Of a stretch of 64,000 nucleotides of DNA, positions 54,665-62,817 are shown in pieces. The notes beneath the pieces are model-generated. The model was not told the DNA's origin and did no database searches. It saw nothing but the letters and a program-made list of their open reading frames with translations. The stretch comes from Nitrosomonas stercoris. GTDB taxonomy: Bacteria; Pseudomonadota; Gammaproteobacteria; Burkholderiales; Nitrosomonadaceae. Made by a program: the position numbers and the translations under genes. The stretch covers positions 372,001 through 436,000 of the forward strand of contig AP019755.1 in the NCBI GenBank assembly GCA_006742785.1, in the 5' to 3' direction. How positions within the stretch are numbered: the first letter of the stretch is position 1; every line of letters starts with the position of its first letter.

Positions 54665-55099
54665 ATGCAATCACAATCCAACGACGATTCATCGCTTGCG
54701 CAGCAGTTGACCGCCCTGTTGTCACGTTATCCTCTAATCAAACTAGCAATCTTATTTGGCTCGCAAGCAGATCCAACCCGCAAAAAACACTTTGGCAGCG
54801 ATATTGACCTAGCAATCATGACTACCGAGCCAGTCAGCAGCCACTTTAAAATGGAGCTCACACAAACTATCAGCACTGAGCTGGATCGTCCGGTAGACAT
54901 CGTCGTTATCAATGATGCACCCGAGCCGATACTGGGAGAAGTGCTCAAAGGCCAACGCCTGCTCGGTGATCACAATACCTACGCCCAGCTGCTTACCCGC
55001 CACCTGCTGAATGTGGCTGATTTTCTCCCACTGCGACAACGCATATTGAAGGAAAGGCGCGACCGATGGATGCAAGATGGATACAACCGTACTAACTGA
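54665..55099 (+). CDS. mntA: MntA-type nucleotidyltransferase antitoxin
   Basis: A 144-aa minimal nucleotidyltransferase with GSQ (32-34) and SDIDLAI (45-51), the GS-x10-DxD metal/nucleotide motif of MntA antitoxins, and a third Asp in VDIVVINDAP. In studied pairs MntA adds AMP to a Tyr of the HepT toxin and so silences it. It overlaps hepT by 23 nt. Confidence 0.88.
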   Translation: MQSQSNDDSSLAQQLTALLSRYPLIKLAILFGSQADPTRKKHFGSDIDLAIMTTEPVSSHFKMELTQTISTELDRPVDIVVINDAPEPILGEVLKGQRLLGDHNTYAQLLTRHLLNVADFLPLRQRILKERRDRWMQDGYNRTN

Positions 55100-55493
55100 A
55101 AAGCTGGAATCACTCAGACGTTGCGTACAACGTATTGAAGAAAAGCAGCCACGCCATATTGACGAGCTGAAACAAAACATTGATCTGCAAGATATCCTGG
55201 TGCTTAATCTCACACGCGCCATACAACTGTGCGTTGATATCGGCAGCCATCTTCTCAGCCAAACCAATTGCCCGGCACCGCGAACAATGGGTAACGTATT
55301 TACCCTGCTGCAAGAAGCAAACATTATTTCACCAACCACCAGCCAGCAACTAAAAAAGGCGGTCGGTTTCAGAAACATCGCGATACACCAGTATGAAGCA
55401 ATCAACTGGGAAATCGTCTACGTAGTCAGCCAACACGCCCCTCAGGATTTCCGCCAATTCGCCCAAGAGATCAGCCATTACGCTAAGCTATAA
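55077..55493 (+). CDS. hepT: HepT-type HEPN ribonuclease toxin
   Basis: A 138-aa all-helical HEPN protein (DUF86) with the active-site R99-NIAI-H104-Q-Y106, the RxxxxH-x-Y motif in which Tyr is the AMPylation target. The start at 55077 lies inside mntA. Together they are a type VII toxin-antitoxin module by family knowledge. Both genes look intact. Confidence 0.88.
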   Translation: MDTTVLTEKLESLRRCVQRIEEKQPRHIDELKQNIDLQDILVLNLTRAIQLCVDIGSHLLSQTNCPAPRTMGNVFTLLQEANIISPTTSQQLKKAVGFRNIAIHQYEAINWEIVYVVSQHAPQDFRQFAQEISHYAKL

Positions 55494-55567
55494 TTTCCAG
55501 CTCTGGAAACATACCGACCAAAATTTTCGTATTTTGTCTTATCTTTACAAATGGCATTGTCGGCTTC

Positions 55568-56671
55568 ACGATGACAGTGAAAAAAACGTCTTTGCGAAAC
55601 GACGTAGTCGGTGAAGCAATCCAGTGCAATCGCTACAACAAAGAAAATCGGTAATTTTTTGCGTATTCAGTTGCCACATCACTGGATCGCCGCAGCCTTG
55701 TGGCTTCGCGATGACGGCGCCATTTTGTCAATTCTTCCAGATAACCACATCGCGCTGTTCCTCGCGAAAGCGGCGTCTTTGCGAAATGACGTAGTCGGTG
55801 AAGCAATCCAGCGCAATCGCTACAACAAAGAAAATCGGGAATTTTTTGCGTATTCAGTTACCACATCACTGGATCGCCGCAGCCCCTTGGAGGCTTCGCG
55901 ATGACGGCGCCATTTTGTCAATTCTTCCAGATAGCCACGTCGCGCTGCTCCTCGCGAAAGCGGCGTCTTTGCGAAATGACGTAGTCGGTGAAGCAATCCA
56001 GCGCAATCGCTACAACAAAGAAAATCGGGAATTTTTTGCGTATTCAGTTGCCACATCACAGGATCGCCACAACCCTTGGAGGCTTCGCGATGACAGTGCC
56101 TCTTTGTCAATTCTTCCAGATAACCACGTCGCGCTGCTCCTCGCGAAAGCGGCGTCTTTGCGAAATGACGTAGTCGGTGAAGCAATCCAGCGCAATCGCT
56201 ACAACAAAGAAAATCGGGAATTTTTTGCGTATTCAGTTACCACATCACTGGATCGCCGCAGCCCCTTGGAGGCTTCGCGATGACGGCGCCATTTTGTCAA
56301 TTCTTCCAGATAGCCACGTCGCGCTGCTCCTCGCGAAAGCGGCGTCTTTGCGAAATGACGTAGTCGGTGAAGCAATCCAGCGCAATCGCTACAACAAAGA
56401 AAATCGGGAATTTTTTGCGTATTCAGTTGCCACATCACAGGATCGCCACAACCCTTGGAGGCTTCGCGATGACAGTGCCTCTTTGTCAATTCTTCCAGAT
56501 AACCACGTCGCGCTGCTCCTCGCGAAAGCGGCGTCTTTGCGAAATGACGTAGTCGGTGAAGCAATCCAGTGCAATCGCTGCAACAAAGAAAATCGGTAAT
56601 TTTTTGCGCATTCAGTTTCCACTACCACCGGATCACCACGTTGCGTTGTTCCCTGCGAAAGCAACGGTAAA
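55568..56671 (+). repeat. Tandem array of ~189-bp units with a duplicated 379-bp dimer
   Basis: Units sharing GCGAAATGACGTAGTCGGTG and AAGCAATCCAGCGCAATCGC start near 55611, 55798, 55988, 56177, 56367 and 56556, spacing 187-190 bp. The blocks 55798-56176 and 56177-56555 appear identical, so a 379-bp dimer was duplicated whole. Outer units (first and last) are more diverged. Open frames of 60-160 codons on both strands run through the units, but they reflect repeat composition and are not genes. The unit resembles the inner part of the MITE (TCATTGCGAGG...GGCAATCC). Confidence 0.9.
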
Positions 56672-56803
56672 AGCACAAGAAATGCTTATGACAAATCTTT
56701 CAAAGCACCTTAATTCTCAATTAATTCACGGTTATGCCGCTGCATAAACAGGGGAAAACACTTTTCTCTGTTTATCTAATATGTGAATCAAACGAGGTGC
56801 TTT

Positions 56804-57790
56804 ATGAATCAGTCACGTACGCTTCCACCTGCTTTGACAGGGGATCACAGTCATTTATCTGCACAGGCACGCCAAGAGATTCGAGCGCTCAGCGGTGCGC
56901 AGCCAAAAGCATTTTTTATACAAGCATTAGGCGCATGGATTGTTATTATCGCTACGATTGCGTTAGCTATTCACGTCAACAATATCTGGATGACATTGCT
57001 GGCCCTACCAATTATTGCCACTCGTTTTAATATTTTGGGATTGTTAGTACATGAGCAAGTACACCAGCTTGGTTTGCGGGGGCGGTACGGAGATATTATC
57101 GCTAATATTCTGACAGCCTACCCTATAGGAATTACAGTAGAAGATTACGCCAAAGTCCATTTATCCCACCACAAGCATTATTTCACTGAAGATGATCCAG
57201 ATTTTTTGCGCAAAGCTGGGCCAGATTGGACATTTCCCATGCCAACTCTGCATTTGATTAAGCTATTATTAAGTGATTTGTGTGGCGTAAGTTTTTACAA
57301 GATTATAAAGGGCAAGCGCCTGGAAAATAAACAGGTTTACAAACGACTGCACCTCACACCGAAATGGCTGCGGCCTACTTTTTACATTGGGTTGTCTATT
57401 CTGTTGACCTATTTTGAACTGTGGCCTGTATTTCTGGTGTATTGGCTACTACCGCTCATGACATTTATGCCGCTGATTGTGCGTCTGGGTGCGATTTGCG
57501 AACATGTGTATAACCTGCCTCACGCTGGAATTATCGAGTCCTCCCCACTTATTATTCTACGTTGGTGGGAAAAACTGTTACTACCCAACCTCAACTTCGC
57601 AATGCACGCCTACCACCACTTCTTCCCGGGAGTGGCCTGGTGCAATCTACCCAAAGTACACAAAATATTTGAACGTGAGAACATGGTGAATAAAACAGCA
57701 GTTTTTTATGGCTATTGGGATTATTTTGCATTCTTGCAAAGACAAGATAAAAATTTACACACCATCAAACAACCTGTTCACTTACAGTAA
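56804..57790 (+). CDS. Membrane fatty-acid desaturase
   Basis: 328 aa from the ATG at 56804 (GAGGTG upstream; an earlier in-frame ATG has no such site). Membrane di-iron desaturase with three histidine boxes: HEQVH (83-87), HLSHH (119-123) and HAYHH (269-273), plus hydrophobic segments at about 42-75 and 195-230. It introduces a double bond (or hydroxyl) in an acyl chain at the inner membrane. It may act in general lipid remodelling or supply an acyl group for the FeeM-like enzyme 3 kb upstream. A bidirectional terminator follows. Confidence 0.88.
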   Translation: MNQSRTLPPALTGDHSHLSAQARQEIRALSGAQPKAFFIQALGAWIVIIATIALAIHVNNIWMTLLALPIIATRFNILGLLVHEQVHQLGLRGRYGDIIANILTAYPIGITVEDYAKVHLSHHKHYFTEDDPDFLRKAGPDWTFPMPTLHLIKLLLSDLCGVSFYKIIKGKRLENKQVYKRLHLTPKWLRPTFYIGLSILLTYFELWPVFLVYWLLPLMTFMPLIVRLGAICEHVYNLPHAGIIESSPLIILRWWEKLLLPNLNFAMHAYHHFFPGVAWCNLPKVHKIFERENMVNKTAVFYGYWDYFAFLQRQDKNLHTIKQPVHLQ

Positions 57791-57822
57791 AAAATAGTTT
57801 ATCTCAGTTTTTATGGAATCGT

Positions 57823-57851
57823 AAAAAAGCTCCGTGTTACGGAGCTTTTTT
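57823..57851. terminator. Bidirectional rho-independent terminator
   Basis: AAAAAAGCTCCGTG, TTA, CGGAGCTTTTTT: a GC-rich 6-bp stem with A and T tracts on both sides. It sits between the convergent desaturase and PEP-CTERM genes and can serve both. Confidence 0.88.
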
Positions 57852-57868
57852 ACAGTAGAAATAATAAT

Positions 57869-58693
57869 TTAATTTTTTCTACGTGCCACAGCACCCATTC
57901 CTAAAATACCCAGAGCCAACAAAGCCAATGTCGCAGGTTCTGGAATTTCACTGCTCGATCTTAACGCGTCAATCTTGCCCTGTTGTGTCACAACAATTTG
58001 AGAGCAGAGTCCACCTACTCCAAAGGTGTCACATGCAGCCGGAGCAGAAGCTGGAGTAAAAATCTGGTTAGTAGTATCTATAGCAAAAAACACATTACCT
58101 GGTAGAAGATTTCCGCCATCTTTATCTTGAAAAAGGGAATCATCTGATACTGATGTCAATGCAAATAGCAAGTTTGAAGTACCACTTATATTTACTCCAC
58201 CATGAAAATTACCCAGTGAACCACCCGATGGAGCCGCAGGAGCAAACGTAGCAAGTACATTAGAATCGCCCACTATATTCAATTCAGCCGTACCTACACC
58301 AGCATCAAATACATACTCAACCGCACCAGTCGTCAAGTCATAACTCGTAACCGTACCAGTCAAACCACTGAAATTATATTCAATCGTAATCGGCAAAGGA
58401 TCAGGCGCTCCAAAATCACACCCACCTACACAGCTTTCAGGTGTATAGGTTATCGAGTACAGCCCACCGAAATTATTAAATTTTGATCCAACTTCAATCT
58501 CTCCAGCTGCATTCAACTGCTGAGTTACAGTAGTCAGACCACCTGACACAACCAAATGACCAATATTACTTACACCTGCGTAGCCCGGAAGATTCAGTTG
58601 CCAAGCATCCAGAACTTCAGCCTGAACTGGTGCGCTCATTATTGCTGCTGAACCTACCAGAGTTGCTACTGCTGCTAATTTCTTAAATTCCAT
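57869..58693 (-). CDS. PEP-CTERM exported surface protein
   Basis: 274 aa from the ATG at 58693, 4 nt after GGAGGT; further ATGs lie just upstream. Signal peptide ending VQAE, a Gly/Thr/Ser-rich beta-type middle with one Cys pair (CVGGC) and the C-terminal sorting signal IPEPATLALLALGILGMG followed by ARRKN: PEP motif, hydrophobic helix, basic tail. Such proteins are cut by an exosortase and placed on the surface or in an exopolysaccharide matrix. No exosortase is in the window. Confidence 0.92.
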   Translation of the reverse strand: MEFKKLAAVATLVGSAAIMSAPVQAEVLDAWQLNLPGYAGVSNIGHLVVSGGLTTVTQQLNAAGEIEVGSKFNNFGGLYSITYTPESCVGGCDFGAPDPLPITIEYNFSGLTGTVTSYDLTTGAVEYVFDAGVGTAELNIVGDSNVLATFAPAAPSGGSLGNFHGGVNISGTSNLLFALTSVSDDSLFQDKDGGNLLPGNVFFAIDTTNQIFTPASAPAACDTFGVGGLCSQIVVTQQGKIDALRSSSEIPEPATLALLALGILGMGAVARRKN

Positions 58694-58843
58694 CATTACC
58701 TCCATATATACTAATTCTTAGGGACATCCCTATCTTTTAATAAAGCACGATACGTGCCAATATATTTATATTTTTATTATCAGATACTTACAGATTCTTT
58801 ATATTTAAAATATCAAAAGTGTAAAAAAAATCGACATTCCTGT

Positions 58844-59920
58844 CTATTCAGCGCTCCACATAAGTTTACTTAACGGTAACCGTATGGAACGTGAAGCTGG
58901 TGATGAAGCAGCACCAATACGGCACATAAAAACAGCTTGTTGCGATGCTGTATCTGCCAATGCGTGGAATTTTTCTGCCAGTTCATTTATTTCCTGGTTG
59001 ATCTTCTCCAACTGGGATGGTTGTACTTGCTGAATTGCATACCAATTGAAAATAACCGGGGTCATCTCTGGTTGCAAAAACAGATTATTGGCTGCGCAAG
59101 TTAGCCACACGCGCTGCATCATCATACCAGCCGCAACAAAATCAAGCAGAGTTTGTGGCGTCTTGTTTGCCTGAATCAATAAATGACTCGCACAAAACAT
59201 TGCTGGTAGAAAATCCAGTTGAATACGTGGTGCAATTGTTCCAAACAGATAGCGATTAAAAAAATCGAGACGTTCCCAGCTTTGCATGACCCAACGCATT
59301 AATTGGGCGGTTAATGTATCTACCCCCACAGCACGCTCAGGTATGCGATCTTGGCTGAATGTCGCGCCCCATTCGATGATTTGCTTATGCACTTGGTACG
59401 CCTCCGGGCAGGTTAGGCGAATATGTGCATTTTGCCAAAGCAGGCTGGCTACTTTGCGACGGTCTGACCAAGTTTCAAAAAATTTTACTGTGTATTCTTC
59501 ACCTGCCGCTGCTTGTATTGCTGCGCGTTGAATGGCGGTTAATGGAGTCGTTTTCATTAATCGTCTTTGAACAGTGCGCGTTTTGATAAATGGATAGAGT
59601 GCATCAGATTGCAATGCTGTATTCGGTTCAAATTTCACATCATAAATCGGTGCGGTATCCGGAGTATTTGCCCGATGTTGCCAAGTGGCTTCTAACCCAT
59701 AATGAGTAGCTGCAATACGAATGGTTTCCAGCAAAGCACCATGCGCCATGTGGCTGGCACGCCCCGCAAAATCATACAAACACCAGTCACGCGTATCATA
59801 GCCATGCACTGCTATATGCTTATGGTTAATAATCTCAAAACGCCAAGGTTGCGTATTATCCCCGCTGGGCGCCCAACGCGCTGTATCGAGAATTTCCAAT
59901 AACACATCATGATCAGACAT
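58844..59920 (-). CDS. Nitroreductase-family protein paired with ThiF
   Basis: 358 aa from the ATG at 59920 with GGGAGGTG 5 nt upstream. N-terminal TARWAPSGDNTQPWRFEI is the FMN-binding opening of the nitroreductase fold; LLIQANKTPQTLLDFVAAGM and MQRVWLTCAANNLFLQP form the second half. It is longer than simple nitroreductases and fits the C-terminal domain of Rv1355c-like proteins, where ThiF and nitroreductase domains are fused. It overlaps the ThiF gene by 8 nt. The reaction is unknown; a flavin-dependent step on an activated acyl or peptide group is an inference. Confidence 0.82.
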   Translation of the reverse strand: MSDHDVLLEILDTARWAPSGDNTQPWRFEIINHKHIAVHGYDTRDWCLYDFAGRASHMAHGALLETIRIAATHYGLEATWQHRANTPDTAPIYDVKFEPNTALQSDALYPFIKTRTVQRRLMKTTPLTAIQRAAIQAAAGEEYTVKFFETWSDRRKVASLLWQNAHIRLTCPEAYQVHKQIIEWGATFSQDRIPERAVGVDTLTAQLMRWVMQSWERLDFFNRYLFGTIAPRIQLDFLPAMFCASHLLIQANKTPQTLLDFVAAGMMMQRVWLTCAANNLFLQPEMTPVIFNWYAIQQVQPSQLEKINQEINELAEKFHALADTASQQAVFMCRIGAASSPASRSIRLPLSKLMWSAE

Positions 59921-60797
59921 TATCACCTCCCGCAAATTGCATGCGCGCAAACATCCTGCGTGCTATTCCAAGGCCAATCTGCTGGAGAGGATTGCGATTT
60001 CCTCCTGGCCGCCAAGTTTTTACAAATTTATTTTTATAGGCATCAAAATGATAACCATGCGGTGCAGCAGCCACCTCTCCCCTTCCAAGTAAAATTTTTA
60101 ACGCTTCAGTTGCTGCCAGACCACAACAAAGCTGACATGCCATAACAGTAGAAGGGCCTCTATGCTGCAGAAAATTAACTTGTGATGGATCTACCAAATA
60201 GCCATTCTGCAGCATAGCTGGCGATAAGCCTAGCAGAAAACGAATCAGCATTTCCTGCTCAGTATGCCCTTCCAAACAAAAATATTGTTCGAAAGACATT
60301 TTGTTCGGCAAAAAAATTAATACAGCTGCACCCATACCTAAAGGAGCAGCTGTAACAGCAGGAATTCCCAACCGATGACAAGCAGCAAAAACAGCTCTAC
60401 GAGCAGATAACGCAAAGAAATCTAGTCCATCAATATATAAATCTACGCCTTGCAAAAAATTGTTCAGATTTACTTCGTTTACACCATCCGGAAATTGTGT
60501 GATTTTCAGAGCTGGATTGATGTCACACGCCATGTCAGTCAGTACTTGCACTTTAGGTTCGCCCAAAGAAGATGCCATTGCGCCTGCTTGGCGATTAAAA
60601 TTGGCAAGCTCAAACGTATCAAAATCAGCTATGTTAAAAGCGCCAATTCCCAGTCTAGCTAATGTCAAAAGATGTCCGCCCCCAACCCCTCCCATTCCAG
60701 CAATTGCAATACGTTTGTTACATAATAACGATTGCTCAGCCTCTGTGACCCAACCTATGTTGCGTGAAAATGCGGTTTTATAATCAAATTTGTTCAT
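59913..60797 (-). CDS. ThiF/E1-like adenylyltransferase
   Basis: About 294 aa from an ATG at 60797 (others lie 6 and 18 nt upstream). E1-like fold: RIAIAGMGGVGGGHLLTLAR (ATP-binding GxGGxG at about 35-40), FDTFELANFNRQ (the D-x-D/E-x-x-N-x-x-R-Q adenylation motif), DLYIDGLDFFALSARRAVFA and PAVTAAPLGMGAAV. Only one CxxC-like pair (CQLCC) is seen, so a full zinc site is doubtful and no clear catalytic Cys is evident. It should activate a carboxylate as acyl-AMP. It overlaps a nitroreductase gene, a pair fused in some bacteria. No ubiquitin-like partner is seen. Confidence 0.85.
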   Translation of the reverse strand: MNKFDYKTAFSRNIGWVTEAEQSLLCNKRIAIAGMGGVGGGHLLTLARLGIGAFNIADFDTFELANFNRQAGAMASSLGEPKVQVLTDMACDINPALKITQFPDGVNEVNLNNFLQGVDLYIDGLDFFALSARRAVFAACHRLGIPAVTAAPLGMGAAVLIFLPNKMSFEQYFCLEGHTEQEMLIRFLLGLSPAMLQNGYLVDPSQVNFLQHRGPSTVMACQLCCGLAATEALKILLGRGEVAAAPHGYHFDAYKNKFVKTWRPGGNRNPLQQIGLGIARRMFARMQFAGGDNV

Positions 60798-60851
60798 TTT
60801 CATCCAGTCTATCAAATGTTAAGCAGCAACTTTAACTGTCTATTTCATTTA

Positions 60852-60991
60852 GAGCACCTCTGCACAACTTCGTCATTGCGAAAAGTGCAGCGCCACAGCA
60901 ACCCATAAGATGTTGATTTCATTGATGCAGTGAATTATTTCCCACCTGCGGCGATCGTTAATGACGAGATTCGAGGCTAATCAGAGATTTC
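60852..60991 (+). mobile_element. MITE copy 2 (140 bp, diverged)
   Basis: GAGCACCTCTGCACAACTTC GTCATTGCG (two parts) at the left and the inverted CGAGGCTAATCAGAGATTTC at the right match MITE copy 1, as does the inner CCATAAGATGTTGAT. TTA flanks both ends (60849-60851, 60992-60994). IS-A copy 3 has used the right-hand TTA as its target. Confidence 0.72.
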
Positions 60992-60994
60992 TTA

Positions 60995-61838
60995 GAGCCT
61001 GTTCAAAATCTTTTAAGCAAAAGAGCCAGGAATGCCAGCTGAATGAATTGCAAGCTGGTATTGAGTTTACGCTCGCAGTTTTTCCACAACCGTCGATTCT
61101 TCTCCAGCCAGGCAAAGCTGCGCTCCACCACCCAACGCTTGGGGATAACGGCGAAGGTATGCAATTCACTGCGCTTGGCAATCTGCACCGTAACCAGTTT
61201 TCCTAGAATTTCTCGCACGCCTTCAGCAAATGGTTCTCCGGTATAGCCGCTATCGCACAGCAGACTTTGTACTTTTCCCAAGCTTGGTCTGCAGTGCTCC
61301 AGGGCTTGCAACGCCCCTTTGCGGTCAGTCACTTCTGCCGTCGTCACCGCAATGGCATGCGGCAAGCCCTGGGTATCAACTGCGATGTGACGCTTGATAC
61401 CAGAGATCTTCTTGCCAGCGTCATAACCCTTCTGGCCCGCCGTGTCCGTGTTTTTCACGCTCTGCGCGTCCACGATCAAGAACGTGCTGCAAGCGCTGCG
61501 CCCCTGTCTGGTACGAACCGCGCCAACGGATTTTTTTTAACGCCCGCTCCAGCAGGCTCACTCCCTCCGCATCTGGCTCACTCCAGATGGCCCAGTACGA
61601 GTGCACTGTGCGCCACTTCGGAAAACTGTCCGGCAACAGACGCCACTGGCAGCCACTCTTGAGCAAATATAGCACCGCACAAAACACCTCGTACAGATCC
61701 ACGGTGCGCGGACGTGTCTTCTTCCTCGCACCCTCCAACAACAGGCGAACCTGCTCAAATTGTTCTCGACTAATGTCGCTAGGATAGTATTTTCTCATCC
61801 AGAGAGTATCTACCAAAAAAAAGATTTTGAACAGGTTC
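60995..61838 (-). mobile_element. IS-A copy 3 (844 bp)
   Basis: Same length and gene content as the other copies. The left flank is TTA (shared with the MITE) and the right flank is TAA, joined directly to IS-B copy 2, so its own target duplication does not match. The 5' end has the GAACCTG variant seen in copy 1, whereas copy 2 has GAGCCTG. Confidence 0.92.
61003..61798 (-). CDS. IS-A transposase, made by frameshift (copy 3)
   Basis: Two frames (61798-61421 and 61479-61003) meet at the A8 run; protein motifs are the same as in copy 1. It appears intact. Confidence 0.87.
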
Positions 61839-61841
61839 TAA

Positions 61842-62690
61842 GAGCCCGTTTACGATCTTCTGAGTAATAGTGCCAAGAAAGCCAAATGAATGAGCTGCAA
61901 GCTGGTATCAAGTTTACGTTCGCAGTTTTTCCATAATCTTCGGCACTTTTCCAGCCAGGCGAAACTACGTTCCACTATCCAGCGCCTGGGCATAACCTTG
62001 AAGGTATGCAGTTTGCTGCGTTTGGCGATCTGCACGGTGACAGGTTTGCCCAGAATTTCTTGCACACTTTCGGCAAATGGTGCTCCAGTATAGCCACCGT
62101 CACACAGCAAACCTTGCACTTGTCCCAAACTCGATCTGCAACGCTTCAAGGCCTGCAATGCACCGTTACGGTCAGTCACTTCCGCTGTCGTCACTGCAAT
62201 GGCGTGCGGCAACCCCAAGGTATCAACAGCGATATGGCGCTTGATGCCCGACACCTTCTTGCCGGCGTCATAGCCTTTCTGGTCAGCCGTGTCTGTATTC
62301 TTCACGCTTTGCGCGTCCACAATCAAGAACGTGCTGCAAGCGTTGCGCCCCAGTTTCTCTCGGGCCGCGCCAACCTGATTTTTTTAATGCCTGCTCCAGC
62401 ACGCTCACGCCGTGCTGGTCAGGCTCATTCCATTTGCGCCAATAGGCATATACACTCTGCCATTTGGGAAACTCTCCGGGCAAAAATCTCCACTGGCAAC
62501 CAGTACGCAGCAGATACAGCACAGCACAAAATACTTCATACAAATCTATTGTCGTGGGTTTGGTGCTGCGCCTCACGCTACGCAATAGCGGCTCTATCTC
62601 GGCAAACTTCTCTTTGCTAATATCACTGGCATATTTTGTTCTCTTCATCCACGTATCGTAAGGAATAATGATGAGATCGTAAACGGGCTC
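61842..62690 (-). mobile_element. IS-B copy 2 (849 bp, full length)
   Basis: Inverted ends GAGCCCGTTTACGATC at both edges; left flank TAA (shared with IS-A copy 3), right flank TTA (62691-62693). It has the 29 bp missing from IS-B copy 1 and intact transposase frames, so it is the reference copy. Confidence 0.92.
61850..62648 (-). CDS. IS-B transposase, made by frameshift
   Basis: The N-terminal frame (62648-62283, MKRTKYASDISKEKFAEIEP) and the DDE frame (to 61850; VDAQSVKNTDTADQKGYDA, LLCDGGYTGAPFAESVQEIL, IVERSFAWLEKCRRLWKNCE) overlap and are joined by a +1/-2 slip at an A7 run. It is similar to but clearly distinct from the IS-A enzyme. Confidence 0.87.
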
Positions 62691-62817
62691 TTAGAGAATA
62701 CCAATTTTAAATATTAATTGTTATTGGATATCAGCCTATTTTTCTAGCCGATTTCATCATTGATTTGCGATCAGACCCTAGTACACTAGCTTTTGATAAC
62801 AATTCTGCCTGAAATTT

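Noticed and set aside
55611-56599. Open frames of up to 161 codons on both strands in the tandem repeats
   Set aside because: They repeat with the 189-bp unit on both strands at once, which reflects repeat composition and not selection on protein.
55568-56671. CRISPR array
   Set aside because: Units are ~189 bp and directly joined with no short repeat-spacer pattern, and no cas genes are present.
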